Below are positions 17,652-29,005 of a DNA stretch of 64,000 nt, one piece after another. Below the pieces are notes generated by a model, which was not told the origin of the DNA, ran no database searches, and saw only the letters and a program-made list of their open reading frames with translations. Origin of the DNA: Xanthomonas fragariae (GTDB taxonomy: Bacteria > Pseudomonadota > Gammaproteobacteria > Xanthomonadales > Xanthomonadaceae); assembly GCF_017603965.1 (NCBI RefSeq), contig NZ_CP071955.1:1674001-1738000 (forward strand), given 5' to 3'. Within the stretch, counting starts at the first letter, position 1; the number at the start of each line of letters is the position of its first letter. The position numbers and the translations under genes were made by a program.

Positions 17652-17683
17652 AGCACTCCAGGCGAACGTTCGCCTGGAGTGCT
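17652..17683. repeat. 32-bp perfect palindrome
   Basis: The half site AGCACTCCAGGCGAAC is followed immediately by its exact reverse complement, with no spacer. It lies in decayed sequence between thrB and thrC. As RNA or single-stranded DNA it would make a 14-15 bp hairpin with almost no loop. There is no T-run, so it is not a standard terminator. Confidence 0.9.
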
Positions 17684-18421
17684 CTGGATCCGGCGCGTAC
17701 GGGCGGGCGATGCGAGCGTGTTTCCGATACATGCCCCCACGCCGCAGCGTGGCGCAGCGATCTTCGCCATCTGCGATCTTGGTCGCGATCGCCTTGCCAT
17801 CCCGTTTGCTGATGTTTGCGTTGTGTTGTGTTGCCGGCTTGGCAGTGGTCTAGGCGCCATTGACCGTGTGGCCGATCGCACGCGACCGGCCTTCTTTCTT
17901 CATTGCGATTTGGATCAGCCGCACCGGCTGGCCCTGATTGCTCGCGCGGGCACCAGCTTGCTCTCATGCGCGAGCGTGTGCCTGCGGTGTCGTACCATCT
18001 GTTGTCTGGTTGCGCGCATGCCGTGCCGTGCCGTGCCGCGCGGCATTCGGCGCTCAGCCCACCGCAACTCAGGTGATCTGCACCACCGGCGTCAGAGCAG
18101 TGCAATTGGCAATGCCGGCCTGGAGTTACGCCACACGCAGTAGGCAGGGATATTGAATGCTTCCTGCGAATCTCAGAAAATACGGCACATCGTGAGAAGC
18201 GGCACGTGCGTGTCGCGATACTGGGTTTGATCGAATTGGGCGCTATCTAGGCTCAGCTGCATTACGCCGACCTTGAGCAATGGCCGACTCCACTGGAAAG
18301 TGCGCGTGGCGCCGCGACCGGTGATCGAGTGCTCAGCGGGGGGGGGGCATGGCGGGCCGCTGAACGCCGTGTTCTCATACTCGTTTGGCATTTGCCTGTT
18401 TTTGATCTGTCTGGAGTTTGC
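17684..18421. other. Non-coding or decayed stretch before thrC
   Basis: About 740 bases between the palindrome and thrC. Several long frames exist on both strands, but their products are Arg/Cys-rich and look like GC-bias artefacts. A G-tract (GGGGGGGG) lies at about 18340. The thrC promoter should be in the last 150 bases, but no clear hexamers are visible. Confidence 0.5.
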
Positions 18422-19729
18422 ATGATTTTTATCTCCACCCGTGGCGGTGCGCCCGCCGCCAGCCTGAGCCAAGCCATCGCCAGCGGCTTGGCGCCGGACG
18501 GCGGCCTGTATGTGCCGCAGATGCTGCCGCGTGCACGCACGCTGGAAGCTGGCGCCTGTCTGGCCAAGACCGCCGCCACGTTACTGCAGCCGTTCTTCGA
18601 CGGCGACGCGCTGTCGGCGGCGTTGCCGGCGATCTGCGCCGAGGCCTTCGACTTTCCCGCGCCATTGGTGTCTCTGTCCACACCCGGAGACTATGCGTTG
18701 GAGCTATTTCATGGGCCGACGGCTGCGTTTAAGGATTTCGGTGCCCGCTTTTTGGTGGCCTGCCTGACCCGCTTGCGCCGTGCCGAGGACCGGCCGCTCA
18801 CCATTCTGGTTGCCACCTCAGGTGATACCGGCGCTGCCGTGGCAGCTGCGTTTCACCGTCAACCGGGCTTGCGTGTGGTTGTGCTCTATCCCGATGGCCG
18901 TGTGTCGCCGCGGCAGGCGCATCAGTTGGGCTGCTTCGGCGACAACATCCAGGCCTTGCGCGTAGCCGGCTCGTTCGACGATTGCCAGGCAATGGTCAAG
19001 CAGGCCTTGAACGATGCCGCGTTGCAGACGCAAGTGCCGCTGAGTTCGGCCAACAGCATCAGCCTGGGGCGCTTGCTGCCGCAGATGAGCTACTACGCGC
19101 ATGCCGCCCTGCAGCATCATGCCGCGTCGGGTGGCGTGCTGAATCTGGTGGTGCCCACTGGCAACCTGGGCAACGGGCTGGCGGCGATCCTGGCGCGCGC
19201 GCTCGGCGTGCCGCTGGGCCGTATCGCGCTGGCCTCCAACGCCAATCATGTGTTGCCGGATTACTTCGCCGGCAACCAATACACGCCGCAGCCCAGCGTA
19301 GCCACGCTGGCCAATGCGATGGACGTGGGCGCACCCAGCAACTTCGAACGGCTGCGCTGGCTATACGAAGGCGACGATGCCGCGCTGCGCGAAGCATTCC
19401 GTGCGTTGTCGGTGGACGATGCGGCGATCCGCCACACCGTGCATCAACGCTTTGCGCGCTATGGCGAGGTGCATTGCCCACACACCGCCACCGCCGTGCA
19501 TGTGCTCGAACAACTGCGCGCAGAAGGGGGCGAGGGTGGGACGGGCGACTGGGCGGTGGCAGCTACCGCCCATCCAGCCAAGTTCGAGGGCGTAGTGGAG
19601 CCGTTGATCGGGCGTGAGGTGCAAGTGCCGCCCGCGCTGGCCGCACTGCTGCAGCGTCCCGCACACGCCGAAACGCTTGCGCCGGACTACGCCGTTTTCC
19701 GGCAGCGTCTGCTTGCGGATGCTGCCTGA
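18422..19729 (+). CDS. thrC: Threonine synthase
   Basis: A 435-aa pyridoxal-phosphate enzyme converting O-phosphohomoserine to threonine. ATG 18422 is chosen because the family begins MxFISTRGGAPxxSLSxAIxxGLAPDGGLYVP. The PLP lysine is in TAAFKDFGARF (about residue 100). The phosphate-binding loop VATSGDTGAAVAAAF and the VPTGNLGNGLAAILA block are present. Length fits the bacterial class. It completes the thr pathway with thrA and thrB although decayed sequence now separates it from thrB, so it likely has its own promoter. Confidence 0.96.
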   Translation: MIFISTRGGAPAASLSQAIASGLAPDGGLYVPQMLPRARTLEAGACLAKTAATLLQPFFDGDALSAALPAICAEAFDFPAPLVSLSTPGDYALELFHGPTAAFKDFGARFLVACLTRLRRAEDRPLTILVATSGDTGAAVAAAFHRQPGLRVVVLYPDGRVSPRQAHQLGCFGDNIQALRVAGSFDDCQAMVKQALNDAALQTQVPLSSANSISLGRLLPQMSYYAHAALQHHAASGGVLNLVVPTGNLGNGLAAILARALGVPLGRIALASNANHVLPDYFAGNQYTPQPSVATLANAMDVGAPSNFERLRWLYEGDDAALREAFRALSVDDAAIRHTVHQRFARYGEVHCPHTATAVHVLEQLRAEGGEGGTGDWAVAATAHPAKFEGVVEPLIGREVQVPPALAALLQRPAHAETLAPDYAVFRQRLLADAA

Positions 19730-19830
19730 CCGAACGTGTTCAGTCGTCAGGGGTTGGAAAGTGCGGCGCATGCGGTTATTTCTAGGCGGTGCGGCCCCGC
19801 TGTGGCGCCGCGTTCGATGTGGGTTGTTGC

Positions 19831-20583
19831 ATGTCTTATCGAGTGATCGCCGTTGCCGCCGCGTTCTGCGGGCTGGCAGCGGCAGCGGCAGCGCCGGCCG
19901 GTGCGGCTGATGCTATTTCCGCCTCCACCGTGTCGCCGCAAAGCGCGCCGCGCGTGGGATTGGTCGATGCGCTGGCGCGCCAGGCGCCCTCGCTGGACCG
20001 CCAGGTGCTGGCGCTGGCCGCCGGGGCGCTGCAATGCGCCCGTCAGTACCAACAGGTGGGCGAGGAGCGCGTGCTCAGCGTGATCGACTACAGTCGGCCG
20101 TCGACCGAGCGTCGCTTGTGGGTGTTCGATCTGGCGCGGCAGCGATTGTTGTTCCAGGAATGGGTGGCGCACGGGCGCAACACCGGCAACAACCTTGCGG
20201 CGAAGTTCTCCAACGACGATGGCAGTTTTCAATCGAGCCTCGGCGCGTTCAGTGCGCAGGAGTCCTATACCGGCCACAACGGCTATTCGTTGCGACTCAA
20301 CGGACTGGAACCCGGCTTCAACGACCATGCGCGCGACCGCGCAATCGTGATTCACGGTGCGCCATACGTCAGCGAGGCGGTGATTCGCACCAAGGGGCGG
20401 CTTGGTCGCAGCCAGGGTTGCCCGGCAGTGCGGCCGGCTGTGGCCAAGCAGTTGATCGATACCTTGCGCGAAGGCGCCTTCGTCTTCGCGTACTACCCGG
20501 ACCGTTCCTGGCTGCGGCAATCGCGGTTGCTGGGTGGCGGATGTGCCGCGTCGGTGGCGGGTGCGACTGTAGGTGGGCGTTGA
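19831..20583 (+). CDS. Exported murein L,D-transpeptidase-like protein
   Basis: A 250-aa protein with an N-terminal signal peptide (MSYRVIAVAAAFCGLAAAAA, cleavage near PAGAADA). The C-terminal half has the L,D-transpeptidase catalytic pattern: a His in IVIHGAPYVS (about 176) and SQGCPAV with the nucleophilic Cys (about 197). FNDHARDRAIVIHG and ERRLWVFDLARQRLLFQEW are typical of the murein L,D-transpeptidase catalytic-domain family of Gram-negatives. It probably acts on peptidoglycan in the periplasm. It lies 100 bp after thrC on the same strand but is functionally unrelated to it. Confidence 0.8.
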   Translation: MSYRVIAVAAAFCGLAAAAAAPAGAADAISASTVSPQSAPRVGLVDALARQAPSLDRQVLALAAGALQCARQYQQVGEERVLSVIDYSRPSTERRLWVFDLARQRLLFQEWVAHGRNTGNNLAAKFSNDDGSFQSSLGAFSAQESYTGHNGYSLRLNGLEPGFNDHARDRAIVIHGAPYVSEAVIRTKGRLGRSQGCPAVRPAVAKQLIDTLREGAFVFAYYPDRSWLRQSRLLGGGCAASVAGATVGGR

Positions 20584-21008
20584 GTGGTTGCGTGCAAGGT
20601 GTCACACGCAGGTGTCTTGCGATCAGCTTGAAGCCTCGGTGCTTCTGTCGAATCGATAAGCGAGCCGCTGAGCGATACCCGCAGTTCGGGCGGCTTGCGA
20701 CACGTCGCGAGCGGTGTTGAGCCAAGCGGTCAGCAAAACCCGTGAACGAGGGGCGGCAGGAAATCGTGCTAAACACGGCCACCAATCCCACGTCGCCAGC
20801 GCATCAGGTACCGCGACTTTGAACCTGACTGCGAGCCGAGACAGTGATGTCAATTCCCTTGCAGAACTTGCTATCACGTTCGCATTTAATGGGGTGCCGG
20901 AGAAATGGCGGTTTTCGCACGATTTCCTACCTGTCCTCAACTTCACCCGTGACCTGGCATATTCCTGTTGATGCACAAGCGCGCTGCGGAGTCTCGAACA
21001 CAGCGGTA
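20584..21008. other. Gap with a degenerate repeat copy
   Basis: No gene is supported. Bases about 20755-20805 align with 21713-21763 (GTGCT..AC.CGG.CACC.ATCCC.....GCCAGCGCATC). Both, read on the minus strand, give related peptides (MRWRRGIGGRV here, MRWLHGIGDRVQH there), so both look like decayed copies of one coding sequence on either side of the effector-like gene. Confidence 0.45.
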
Positions 21009-21069
21009 TTCGTTTTCGTTCACCATGGTTCGCTCATGCGAGGTTGCACACACCGCTGACGGCTAATCT
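21009..21069 (+). promoter_or_regulatory. Perfect PIP box plus -10 element (HrpX-dependent promoter)
   Basis: TTCGT (21009-21013), exactly 15 bases, then TTCGC (21029-21033): an exact match to the plant-inducible promoter box TTCGB-N15-TTCGB bound by HrpX. Thirty bases further is TAATCT (21064-21069), matching the required -10 form YANNNT at the required 30-32 base spacing. The next ATG is at 21098. Confidence 0.88.
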
Positions 21070-21097
21070 GGGTACATTCCATTCAGAGAAGCTTGCA

Positions 21098-21631
21098 ATG
21101 CCAATGCGCCCCAATTCAATCAGCTCTTCTCATTCTGCCCCTCCCTCGGACGACGACTACAGTTCATCCGATGAGTCTGAGTCATCTCAGAGAACACAGG
21201 AGAGCACCGCTCGGTTGAACGCGCAGGCCGATAGCATCTTTGACGATCTTCCCACCCGGCGAGGAAGCAACCCACCACGCCACACGAATTTAACGCATCG
21301 CCGCGCTTCGACATTACTAGGCATTTACGAAAATCGAGCAAATGCCAGCGCTATTACGCAAGCGCAATACATGGAAGCCGCAAGTTATTTGCAGCGGCTA
21401 TCGGTGACGCCAGAAGCAGAAGTCATCAGCGATCTGCAGCCAACGCTTACTCCTGAACAACAGGCCTTGATTGAAAGCAGATTTCCCACAAATCTTTATC
21501 AACATCACTTACGCATGGATGGGCAGATCGAAATTACTTCCTATACCGGCCAAGGATCGATGCTCTACGATCCAGACACATCGCAATTTAGTCCATTACA
21601 CGATGTAGATCAAAGCTTGCGTCCACGTTAA
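21098..21631 (+). CDS. Candidate type III secreted effector (177 aa)
   Basis: I do not recognise the family. The evidence is context and composition. A perfect PIP box with spaced -10 element precedes it, and the ATG at 21098 follows AGAGAAG. The first 50 residues are Ser/Pro/Asp-rich with few hydrophobics (MPMRPNSISSSHSAPPSDDD, then YSSSDESESSQRTQE), typical of a type III secretion signal. The rest is soluble and helical with no Cys (ASAITQAQYMEAASYLQRLS; ending DVDQSLRPR). The gene is clearly AT-richer than the thr and his genes around it and is flanked by decayed repeats, which suggests transfer. The second Met (21104) is an alternative start. Translocation is inferred, not shown. Confidence 0.72.
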   Translation: MPMRPNSISSSHSAPPSDDDYSSSDESESSQRTQESTARLNAQADSIFDDLPTRRGSNPPRHTNLTHRRASTLLGIYENRANASAITQAQYMEAASYLQRLSVTPEAEVISDLQPTLTPEQQALIESRFPTNLYQHHLRMDGQIEITSYTGQGSMLYDPDTSQFSPLHDVDQSLRPR

Positions 21632-22033
21632 GGAAGATCTGCACAAAGCGCGCTTAGGGGCAGCCGAGTTGCGCAGAAAATTCGAAGCCATTGAAGTAAG
21701 CGGACATGAGGGCCTGCAGGGGATTGTGCTGCACGCGGTCACCGATCCCGTGCAGCCAGCGCATCCTGAGAGCGGCTAACAAAAACACTTGGCAGCCGCC
21801 AGGTGGGCGTGCCCGGTACTCGGACTCGGCATGGACCACTCTACACTGCGGCTCTAAGTGCGCCTGCCGCGCCCACATGGCGACTGCTTGCTACGTTTAT
21901 TGGTCACTTTGAATTGAGTGGGGCGGGCTGGCAGCAGCCCATGACATCCCCATACGGACTTCCGCACCGACTCCGCCTGTGGGCAATCTTGCAGTGGCGC
22001 GTCAGTCAGTTCCAGTCAATCAACCACGACACC
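21632..22033. other. Gap with decayed sequence
   Basis: No intact gene. Minus-strand reading near 21660-21780 gives MRWLHGIGDRVQHNPLQALM, then SAYFNGFEFSAQLGCP, a probable C-terminal fragment related to the copy before the effector-like gene. The boundary GAGCGGCTAACAAAA (about 21769) resembles the end of the IS5-type fragment at 33640 (GAGCCGCTAACAAAA), so an IS end may be present. Confidence 0.4.
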
Positions 22034-22470
22034 TCAAACCGTGTCGCCCGCCAAGCTGTGTAGCGCGGCGTAATCCAGGAGCTGCACCAGATGCAGTTGC
22101 GGCAGCGCGATCAGTTGCTGTTGCGTGAGCTTGGTGAAGGTGCGGTTCACCGTTTTCATGGTCGGCCCGAGATGGTCTGCAATATCGCTGCGGCTCATCG
22201 GCAGTGCCACGGTATCGCTGCTGGCATAGGATTGGGCGCAGCGCGCCGTCAAGCGCAGCAGCAAATGTGCGAGTCGTTCGCTGGGCTGCAGGCGCGCCAG
22301 CAAAGCCCAGTATCCTGCGCGGCGGCCAGCTCGATGCTGGTGCGCTGCAGCAGCATGCATTCTAGTTGCGGGTAGCGCTCGCGCAGTTGGCGCATCTGTG
22401 CCATCGGCATGCGGCAGACCCGGCTGGGTTTGCCACTGCCGGATGCCGCGATTGGCGCCGGGCAGGTCAC
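22034..22470 (-). pseudogene. Crp/Fnr-family regulator, truncated and frameshifted
   Basis: The minus strand encodes the C-terminal half of a Crp/Fnr regulator in two frames. RVCRMPMAQMRQLRERYPQL and LLQRTSIELAAAQ (dimer helix) are in one, then YWALLARLQPSERLAHLLLR and the winged-helix region VALPMSRSDIADHLGPTMKT in another. The frames meet at about 22311-22318, consistent with loss of one base. The N-terminal cyclic-nucleotide or iron-sulfur sensor domain is not present upstream, where hisS begins divergently. The protein cannot be functional. Confidence 0.75.
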
Positions 22471-22603
22471 GCTGGGGTCTGAAAGCTGTCCGTGCATGAG
22501 CCACGCACTGCTGAGACGCGTTGGATGACACACCATGCGGTCAGCGCGGCCGGCAGCCGGTAGAATTGTGCGTTCGCCACATTGCCTCGCAGGAGTTTCG
22601 CTC

Positions 22604-24028
22604 GTGATCAAGCCCCGTACGCCGCCCGGCATCATGGAATTGCTGCCGCGCGAGCAGATCGCGTTCCAGCGCATGCTGGACGTCATCCGCCGCAACTACG
22701 AGCGGTTCGGGTTTCTGCCGGTCGAAACCCCGGTGTTCGAGCTGTCCGATGTGTTGCTGACTAAATCCGGCGGCGAGACCGAGCGCCAAGTGTACTTCGT
22801 GCAATCCACCGGCACGTTGGCCAATGCTGCTGCGGCCGCTGACGAGGGGGGCTTGCCGGAGCTGGCGCTGCGCTTCGACCTGACCGTGCCGCTGGCACGC
22901 TATGTGGCCGAGCACGAGCACGCGTTGAGCTTCCCGTTCCGCCGCTATCAGATGCAGCGCGTGTATCGCGGCGAGCGCGCCCAGCGCGGCCGCTTCCGCG
23001 AGTTCTATCAGTGCGATATCGACGTGATCGGCAAGGATGCGTTGAGCATCCGCTACGACGCCGAAGTGCTGGCGGTGATCCACGCGGTGTTCGCCGAGCT
23101 GGGCATCGGCGAGTTCAAGGTGCAGTTGAACAATCGCAAGCTGCTGCGCGGCTTCTTCGAAAGCCTGGGCGTTGCTGAAGGCGAGTTGCAGCTGGCGGTG
23201 CTGCGTGAGATCGACAAGATCGACAAGCGCGGCGCCGATCATGTGCGCGATACGCTGGTTGGCGAAGGCTTCGGCATCGCCGCCGAGCAGGTCGACAAGA
23301 TCCTGGCCTTCGTGGCGGTGCGCTCGAACGGGCATGCCGATGCGCTGGCGCAGCTGCAGGCGCTGGACGCCTCGGTCGGTGCAAGTGCGACCCTGGGCGA
23401 GGGCATCGCCGAACTGCGCGAGGTGCTGGAGCTGGTCAAGGCGCTGGGCGTGCCCGAGAGCGCGTATTGCCTGAACTTCTCGATCGCGCGCGGGCTGGAC
23501 TACTACACCGGCACCGTTTACGAGACTACGCTGACCGACCACCCGCAGATCGGCTCGATCTGTTCGGGCGGCCGTTACGAAAGCCTGGCCAGCCACTACA
23601 CCAAGTCCAGGTTGCCGGGCGTGGGTATTTCAATCGGCCTGACCCGCCTGTTCTGGCAGCTGCGCGAGGCCGGGTTGATCCAGGGCATCGCCGAAAGCAG
23701 CGTGCATGCGATGGTGGCGCTGATGGACGAGTCGCGCCTGGACGATGCGCTGGATATCGCACGCCGGCTGCGCATCGGCGGCATCAACACTGAAGTGCAG
23801 ATGGAGCCAAAGAAGGTCGGTAAGCAATTTCAGTACGCCGCACGCGCCGGAATCCGCTTTGTAGTGCTGGCCGGTGACGACGAACTGGCGCGCGGGGTTG
23901 TGGCGGTCAAGGACTTGGTGCGCGAGCAGCAGTTCGAGGTGGCCCGCGACGAGCTGGCCAGCACCTTGCTGGTGGAGCTTGAGCAGGCCAAGGCAATGCT
24001 GGTGGCTGGCGGCGTCAAGGGCGGCTGA
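22604..24028 (+). CDS. hisS: Histidyl-tRNA synthetase
   Basis: A 474-aa class II aminoacyl-tRNA synthetase charging tRNA-His. I choose GTG 22604, preceded by CAGGAG with the protein starting [18 protein letters not shown]. Motif 2 is [29 protein letters not shown] (read as two overlapping blocks), the histidine-specific motif is [12 protein letters not shown], and motif 3 is [12 protein letters not shown]. The C-terminal anticodon domain starts near [10 protein letters not shown] and holds [12 protein letters not shown]. It precedes the his regulator gene by 220 bp, so the histidine charging and synthesis genes are adjacent. Confidence 0.95.
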   Translation: MIKPRTPPGIMELLPREQIAFQRMLDVIRRNYERFGFLPVETPVFELSDVLLTKSGGETERQVYFVQSTGTLANAAAAADEGGLPELALRFDLTVPLARYVAEHEHALSFPFRRYQMQRVYRGERAQRGRFREFYQCDIDVIGKDALSIRYDAEVLAVIHAVFAELGIGEFKVQLNNRKLLRGFFESLGVAEGELQLAVLREIDKIDKRGADHVRDTLVGEGFGIAAEQVDKILAFVAVRSNGHADALAQLQALDASVGASATLGEGIAELREVLELVKALGVPESAYCLNFSIARGLDYYTGTVYETTLTDHPQIGSICSGGRYESLASHYTKSRLPGVGISIGLTRLFWQLREAGLIQGIAESSVHAMVALMDESRLDDALDIARRLRIGGINTEVQMEPKKVGKQFQYAARAGIRFVVLAGDDELARGVVAVKDLVREQQFEVARDELASTLLVELEQAKAMLVAGGVKGG

Positions 24029-24217
24029 GGTCTGCCGGCCGGCAGGTGATCGCTCGCCGTGTCGGTCGCAATGCGCTGGCCGGACGCCTGCATCCGCTTT
24101 AAACCTGATCCACAGACGCATCGATGTCTGTGGTCTTCCGCTTGTGTCGGTGGAACATAACCGTGCGCTTCTCTGAACCCATTGGGCCGGCACGCTTGAT
24201 TCGCCGACTCTGTTTGC

Positions 24218-24247
24218 GTTAATGTACTAACACGCTATTACGTTAAC
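24218..24247. promoter_or_regulatory. Probable operator of the TrpR-like his regulator
   Basis: A 30-bp imperfect palindrome. GTTAATGTACTAACA aligns with GTTAACGTAATAGCG, the reverse complement of the right half, at 11 of 15 positions. It ends 3 bases before the ATG of the TrpR-like gene. The core GTA-x-TA resembles half-sites of TrpR operators (GTACTAGTT type). AT-rich sequence around it could hold the his operon promoter, so binding would block the whole operon. Confidence 0.62.
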
Positions 24248-24250
24248 CCA

Positions 24251-24577
24251 ATGAAACACCTACCAGCTCCGCGCGAAATTACAGAAGTCGTCGCCGCCCT
24301 CAAGAGGCTGGCCGACGCGTTGGCATGCCTGGACGAGCCGGGATCAGTCGAGGCGTTCCTGCGCGATCTGTGCACCCCGGCCGAGCTGGAAGCGATGGCC
24401 GATCGCTGGCGGGTGGTGCCGCTGCTGGTCAAAGGCGTGCCGTATCGCGAAATTCACGAGCTGACCCAGGTCAGCGTGACCACTATCGGGCGCGTTGCGC
24501 GCACCCTGGACCACGGTGCTGGCGGCTATGCCGCAGCCCTGCGCGAGCAGTCCTCACGCCCTGTCGAATCCCACTGA
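24251..24577 (+). CDS. TrpR/YerC-family repressor of the his operon
   Basis: A 108-aa all-helical regulator of the TrpR-related YerC/YecD family. Visible are DLCTPAELEAMADRWRVVPL (TrpR-type helices leading to the DNA reader) and VPYREIHELTQVSVTTIGRV (helix-turn-helix). It is the first gene of the his operon, 10 bp before hisG, with a palindrome directly upstream of its own start. From memory, regulon reconstructions assign such proteins in Xanthomonadales as HisR, repressing histidine synthesis with histidine as probable ligand. I did not check this. Confidence 0.85.
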   Translation: MKHLPAPREITEVVAALKRLADALACLDEPGSVEAFLRDLCTPAELEAMADRWRVVPLLVKGVPYREIHELTQVSVTTIGRVARTLDHGAGGYAAALREQSSRPVESH

Positions 24578-26789
<2,212 letters not shown>

Positions 26790-26793
<4 letters not shown>

Positions 26794-27881
26794 GTGGGAC
26801 ATCGATTCTGGATCTCGTGCGCGAAGATCTGCGCACCTTCGCCGGCTATTCGTCGGCACGGTCAAGTGGGTTGCAAGGCGACGTGTGGCTCAACGCCAAC
26901 GAGTCGGCATGGGCAAATCCGGCCGACCCGGGCGCGAGCACGCGGCGTTACCCGGATCCGCAACCCAAGGGTCTGCGCAGCGCGTTTGCGCAGTTGTACG
27001 GTTGCGCGCCCGAGCAGCTGCTGATCGGCCGCGGCAGCGACGAGGCGATCGATCTGCTGGTGCGCGGCCTGTGCGTGCCCGAACGCGATGCGGTGGTGGT
27101 GACGCCGCCGGTGTTCGGCATGTATGCGGTGTGCGCGCGGCTGCAGAACGCACCGCTGGTTGAAGTGCCGCTGGTGGACGGGCTTGAGGGTTTCCACGCG
27201 GACATTCCGGCGATTGTGGACGCTGCGCTGGCCTCGCATGCCAAGCTGGTATTCCTGTGCTCACCGTCGAATCCAGCCGGCTCGGCAATCCCGTTGCAAG
27301 CCGTCGAGGAGACTTTGCAGGCATTGCAGGGCAAGGCGTTGGTGGTCGTCGACGAAGCCTACGGCGAGTTCTCCGACGTGCCATCGGCGGTCGGTTTGCT
27401 TGCGCATTACGACAATCTCGCTGTGCTGCGCACGTTGTCCAAGGCGCATGCACTGGCCGCAGTACGCATCGGCAGCCTGATCGCCAATGCCGATTTGATC
27501 GCTCTGCTGCGCCGCTGCCAGGCGCCATACCCGGTGCCGACGCCGTGCGCGGCGATGGCCGAACAGGCCTTGTCTGCGCCAGCGCTGGAAGTCACCCGTC
27601 GACGCATTGCAGAGGTTCGCAGCGAGCGCGAGCGTTTACACAAGGCGCTCGCACAACTTGCCGGTGTGCGTCGGGTGTATTCCTCGCAGGGCAACTTTTT
27701 GCTGGTGCGTTTCGATGATGCCGAAGCTGCGTTCCAGTCGCTGCTGCAGGCCGGTGTGGTGGTACGCGATCAACGCGCGGTACCCCGTCTATCCGATGCG
27801 TTGCGCATCACTTTGGGCACGCACGAGCAGAACCAATGCGTGCTGAGCGTGCTGCAACGCAATCAGGAGGCCGCGGCATGA
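26790..27881 (+). CDS. hisC: Histidinol-phosphate aminotransferase
   Basis: A 363-aa fold-type I PLP aminotransferase converting imidazole acetol phosphate and glutamate to histidinol phosphate. [11 protein letters not shown] at the N-terminus, [10 protein letters not shown] (Asp188, Tyr191) and the PLP lysine Lys218 in [15 protein letters not shown] are clear. It overlaps hisD by 4 bases and hisB by 4 bases. Confidence 0.95.
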
Positions 27882-29005
27882 CCCCGATTCTTTTCGTCGA
27901 TCGCGATGGCACGTTGATCACCGAGCCGGTCGATTACCAGATCGATGCGTATGAAAAGTTGCGTTTCGTCGACAACGTGATTCCGGCGATGCTCAAGTTG
28001 CGCGATGCCGGCTATCAGTTCGTCATCGTCAGCAATCAGGATGGGCTGGGCAGCGAAAGCTATCCGCACGCGTCTTTCGATGGCCCCAACAATCTGATGC
28101 TGCAGATCTTCGCCAGCCAGGGCATCGAGTTCCGCGAAGTGTTGATCGATTGCAGCTGGCCGGACGATAACGCGCCCACGCGCAAACCGGGCGTCGGTCT
28201 GGTGGTGCCGTATCTGCAAGACCGCACCATCGACTGGACACGCTCGGCGATGGTGGGCGACCGCATCACCGACATCCAGTTCGCGCAGAACCTCAATATC
28301 CGCGGCTTCCAGCTGCGCACCGAAGAGTTCGGAGGCCAGTGGGATTGGCCCGGTATCGCACACGAGCTGGCCGATGCGCCGCGACGTGCGGTGGTCCAAC
28401 GCAACACCAAGGAAACCAGAATCCGCGTCGAACTGGATCTGGACCGCGTGGCCGAACCGAAGACCGCCACCGGTCTGCCGTTCTTCGACCATATGCTGGA
28501 ACAGATCGGCAAGCACGGCGGATTTGCGCTGGATATCAGAGCTGAAGGCGATCTGCATATCGACGAGCACCACACCATCGAGGACACCGGTCTGGCCCTG
28601 GGCCAGGCATTGCGCGAAGCCTTGGGCGACAAACGCGGCATCGGCCGTTATGGCTTGGATCCGATCGAAAGCCCGTGGCGTGTCGCCGGCGACACCGCTC
28701 AGCATGGCTTTACGTTGCCGATGGACGAAGCCATCGCCAGCGCCGCACTGGATTTCAGTGGCCGGCCGTACTTTGTGTTTGAAGGCGATTTCAAGCGCGA
28801 ACGCGTGGGCGACATGCCTACCGAACTAGTGCCGCATTTCTTCCGCTCTATCTGCGATGCGTCCGGCTTGAATCTGCACCTGAGCGTGCGCGGCGACAAC
28901 GATCACCACAAAGTCGAAGCCTGCTTCAAGGCCTTGGCACGTGCGCTGCGTCAGGCGATTCGCCGCGAAGGCACCGCGTTGCCGTCCACCAAAGGTGCGT
29001 TATGA
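27878..29005 (+). CDS. hisB: Bifunctional histidinol-phosphatase / imidazoleglycerol-phosphate dehydratase
   Basis: A 375-aa two-domain enzyme. The N-terminal HAD phosphatase starts [10 protein letters not shown] (nucleophilic Asp10 and Asp12) with the [13 protein letters not shown] motif. The C-terminal dehydratase (from about 185) has [35 protein letters not shown] and the second metal cluster [15 protein letters not shown], then [18 protein letters not shown]. It performs the seventh and ninth steps of the pathway. The fused form is typical of gammaproteobacteria. Confidence 0.97.
   Translation: MTPILFVDRDGTLITEPVDYQIDAYEKLRFVDNVIPAMLKLRDAGYQFVIVSNQDGLGSESYPHASFDGPNNLMLQIFASQGIEFREVLIDCSWPDDNAPTRKPGVGLVVPYLQDRTIDWTRSAMVGDRITDIQFAQNLNIRGFQLRTEEFGGQWDWPGIAHELADAPRRAVVQRNTKETRIRVELDLDRVAEPKTATGLPFFDHMLEQIGKHGGFALDIRAEGDLHIDEHHTIEDTGLALGQALREALGDKRGIGRYGLDPIESPWRVAGDTAQHGFTLPMDEAIASAALDFSGRPYFVFEGDFKRERVGDMPTELVPHFFRSICDASGLNLHLSVRGDNDHHKVEACFKALARALRQAIRREGTALPSTKGAL

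Noticed and set aside
17598..18143. 181-aa plus-strand frame between thrB and thrC
   Set aside because: It includes the 32-bp palindrome, is Arg/Cys-rich and has no coding signature; left as decayed sequence.
22541..23596. 351-aa minus-strand frame opposite hisS
   Set aside because: It is antisense to a clearly conserved synthetase, with repetitive Leu/Gln/His composition typical of a shadow frame.
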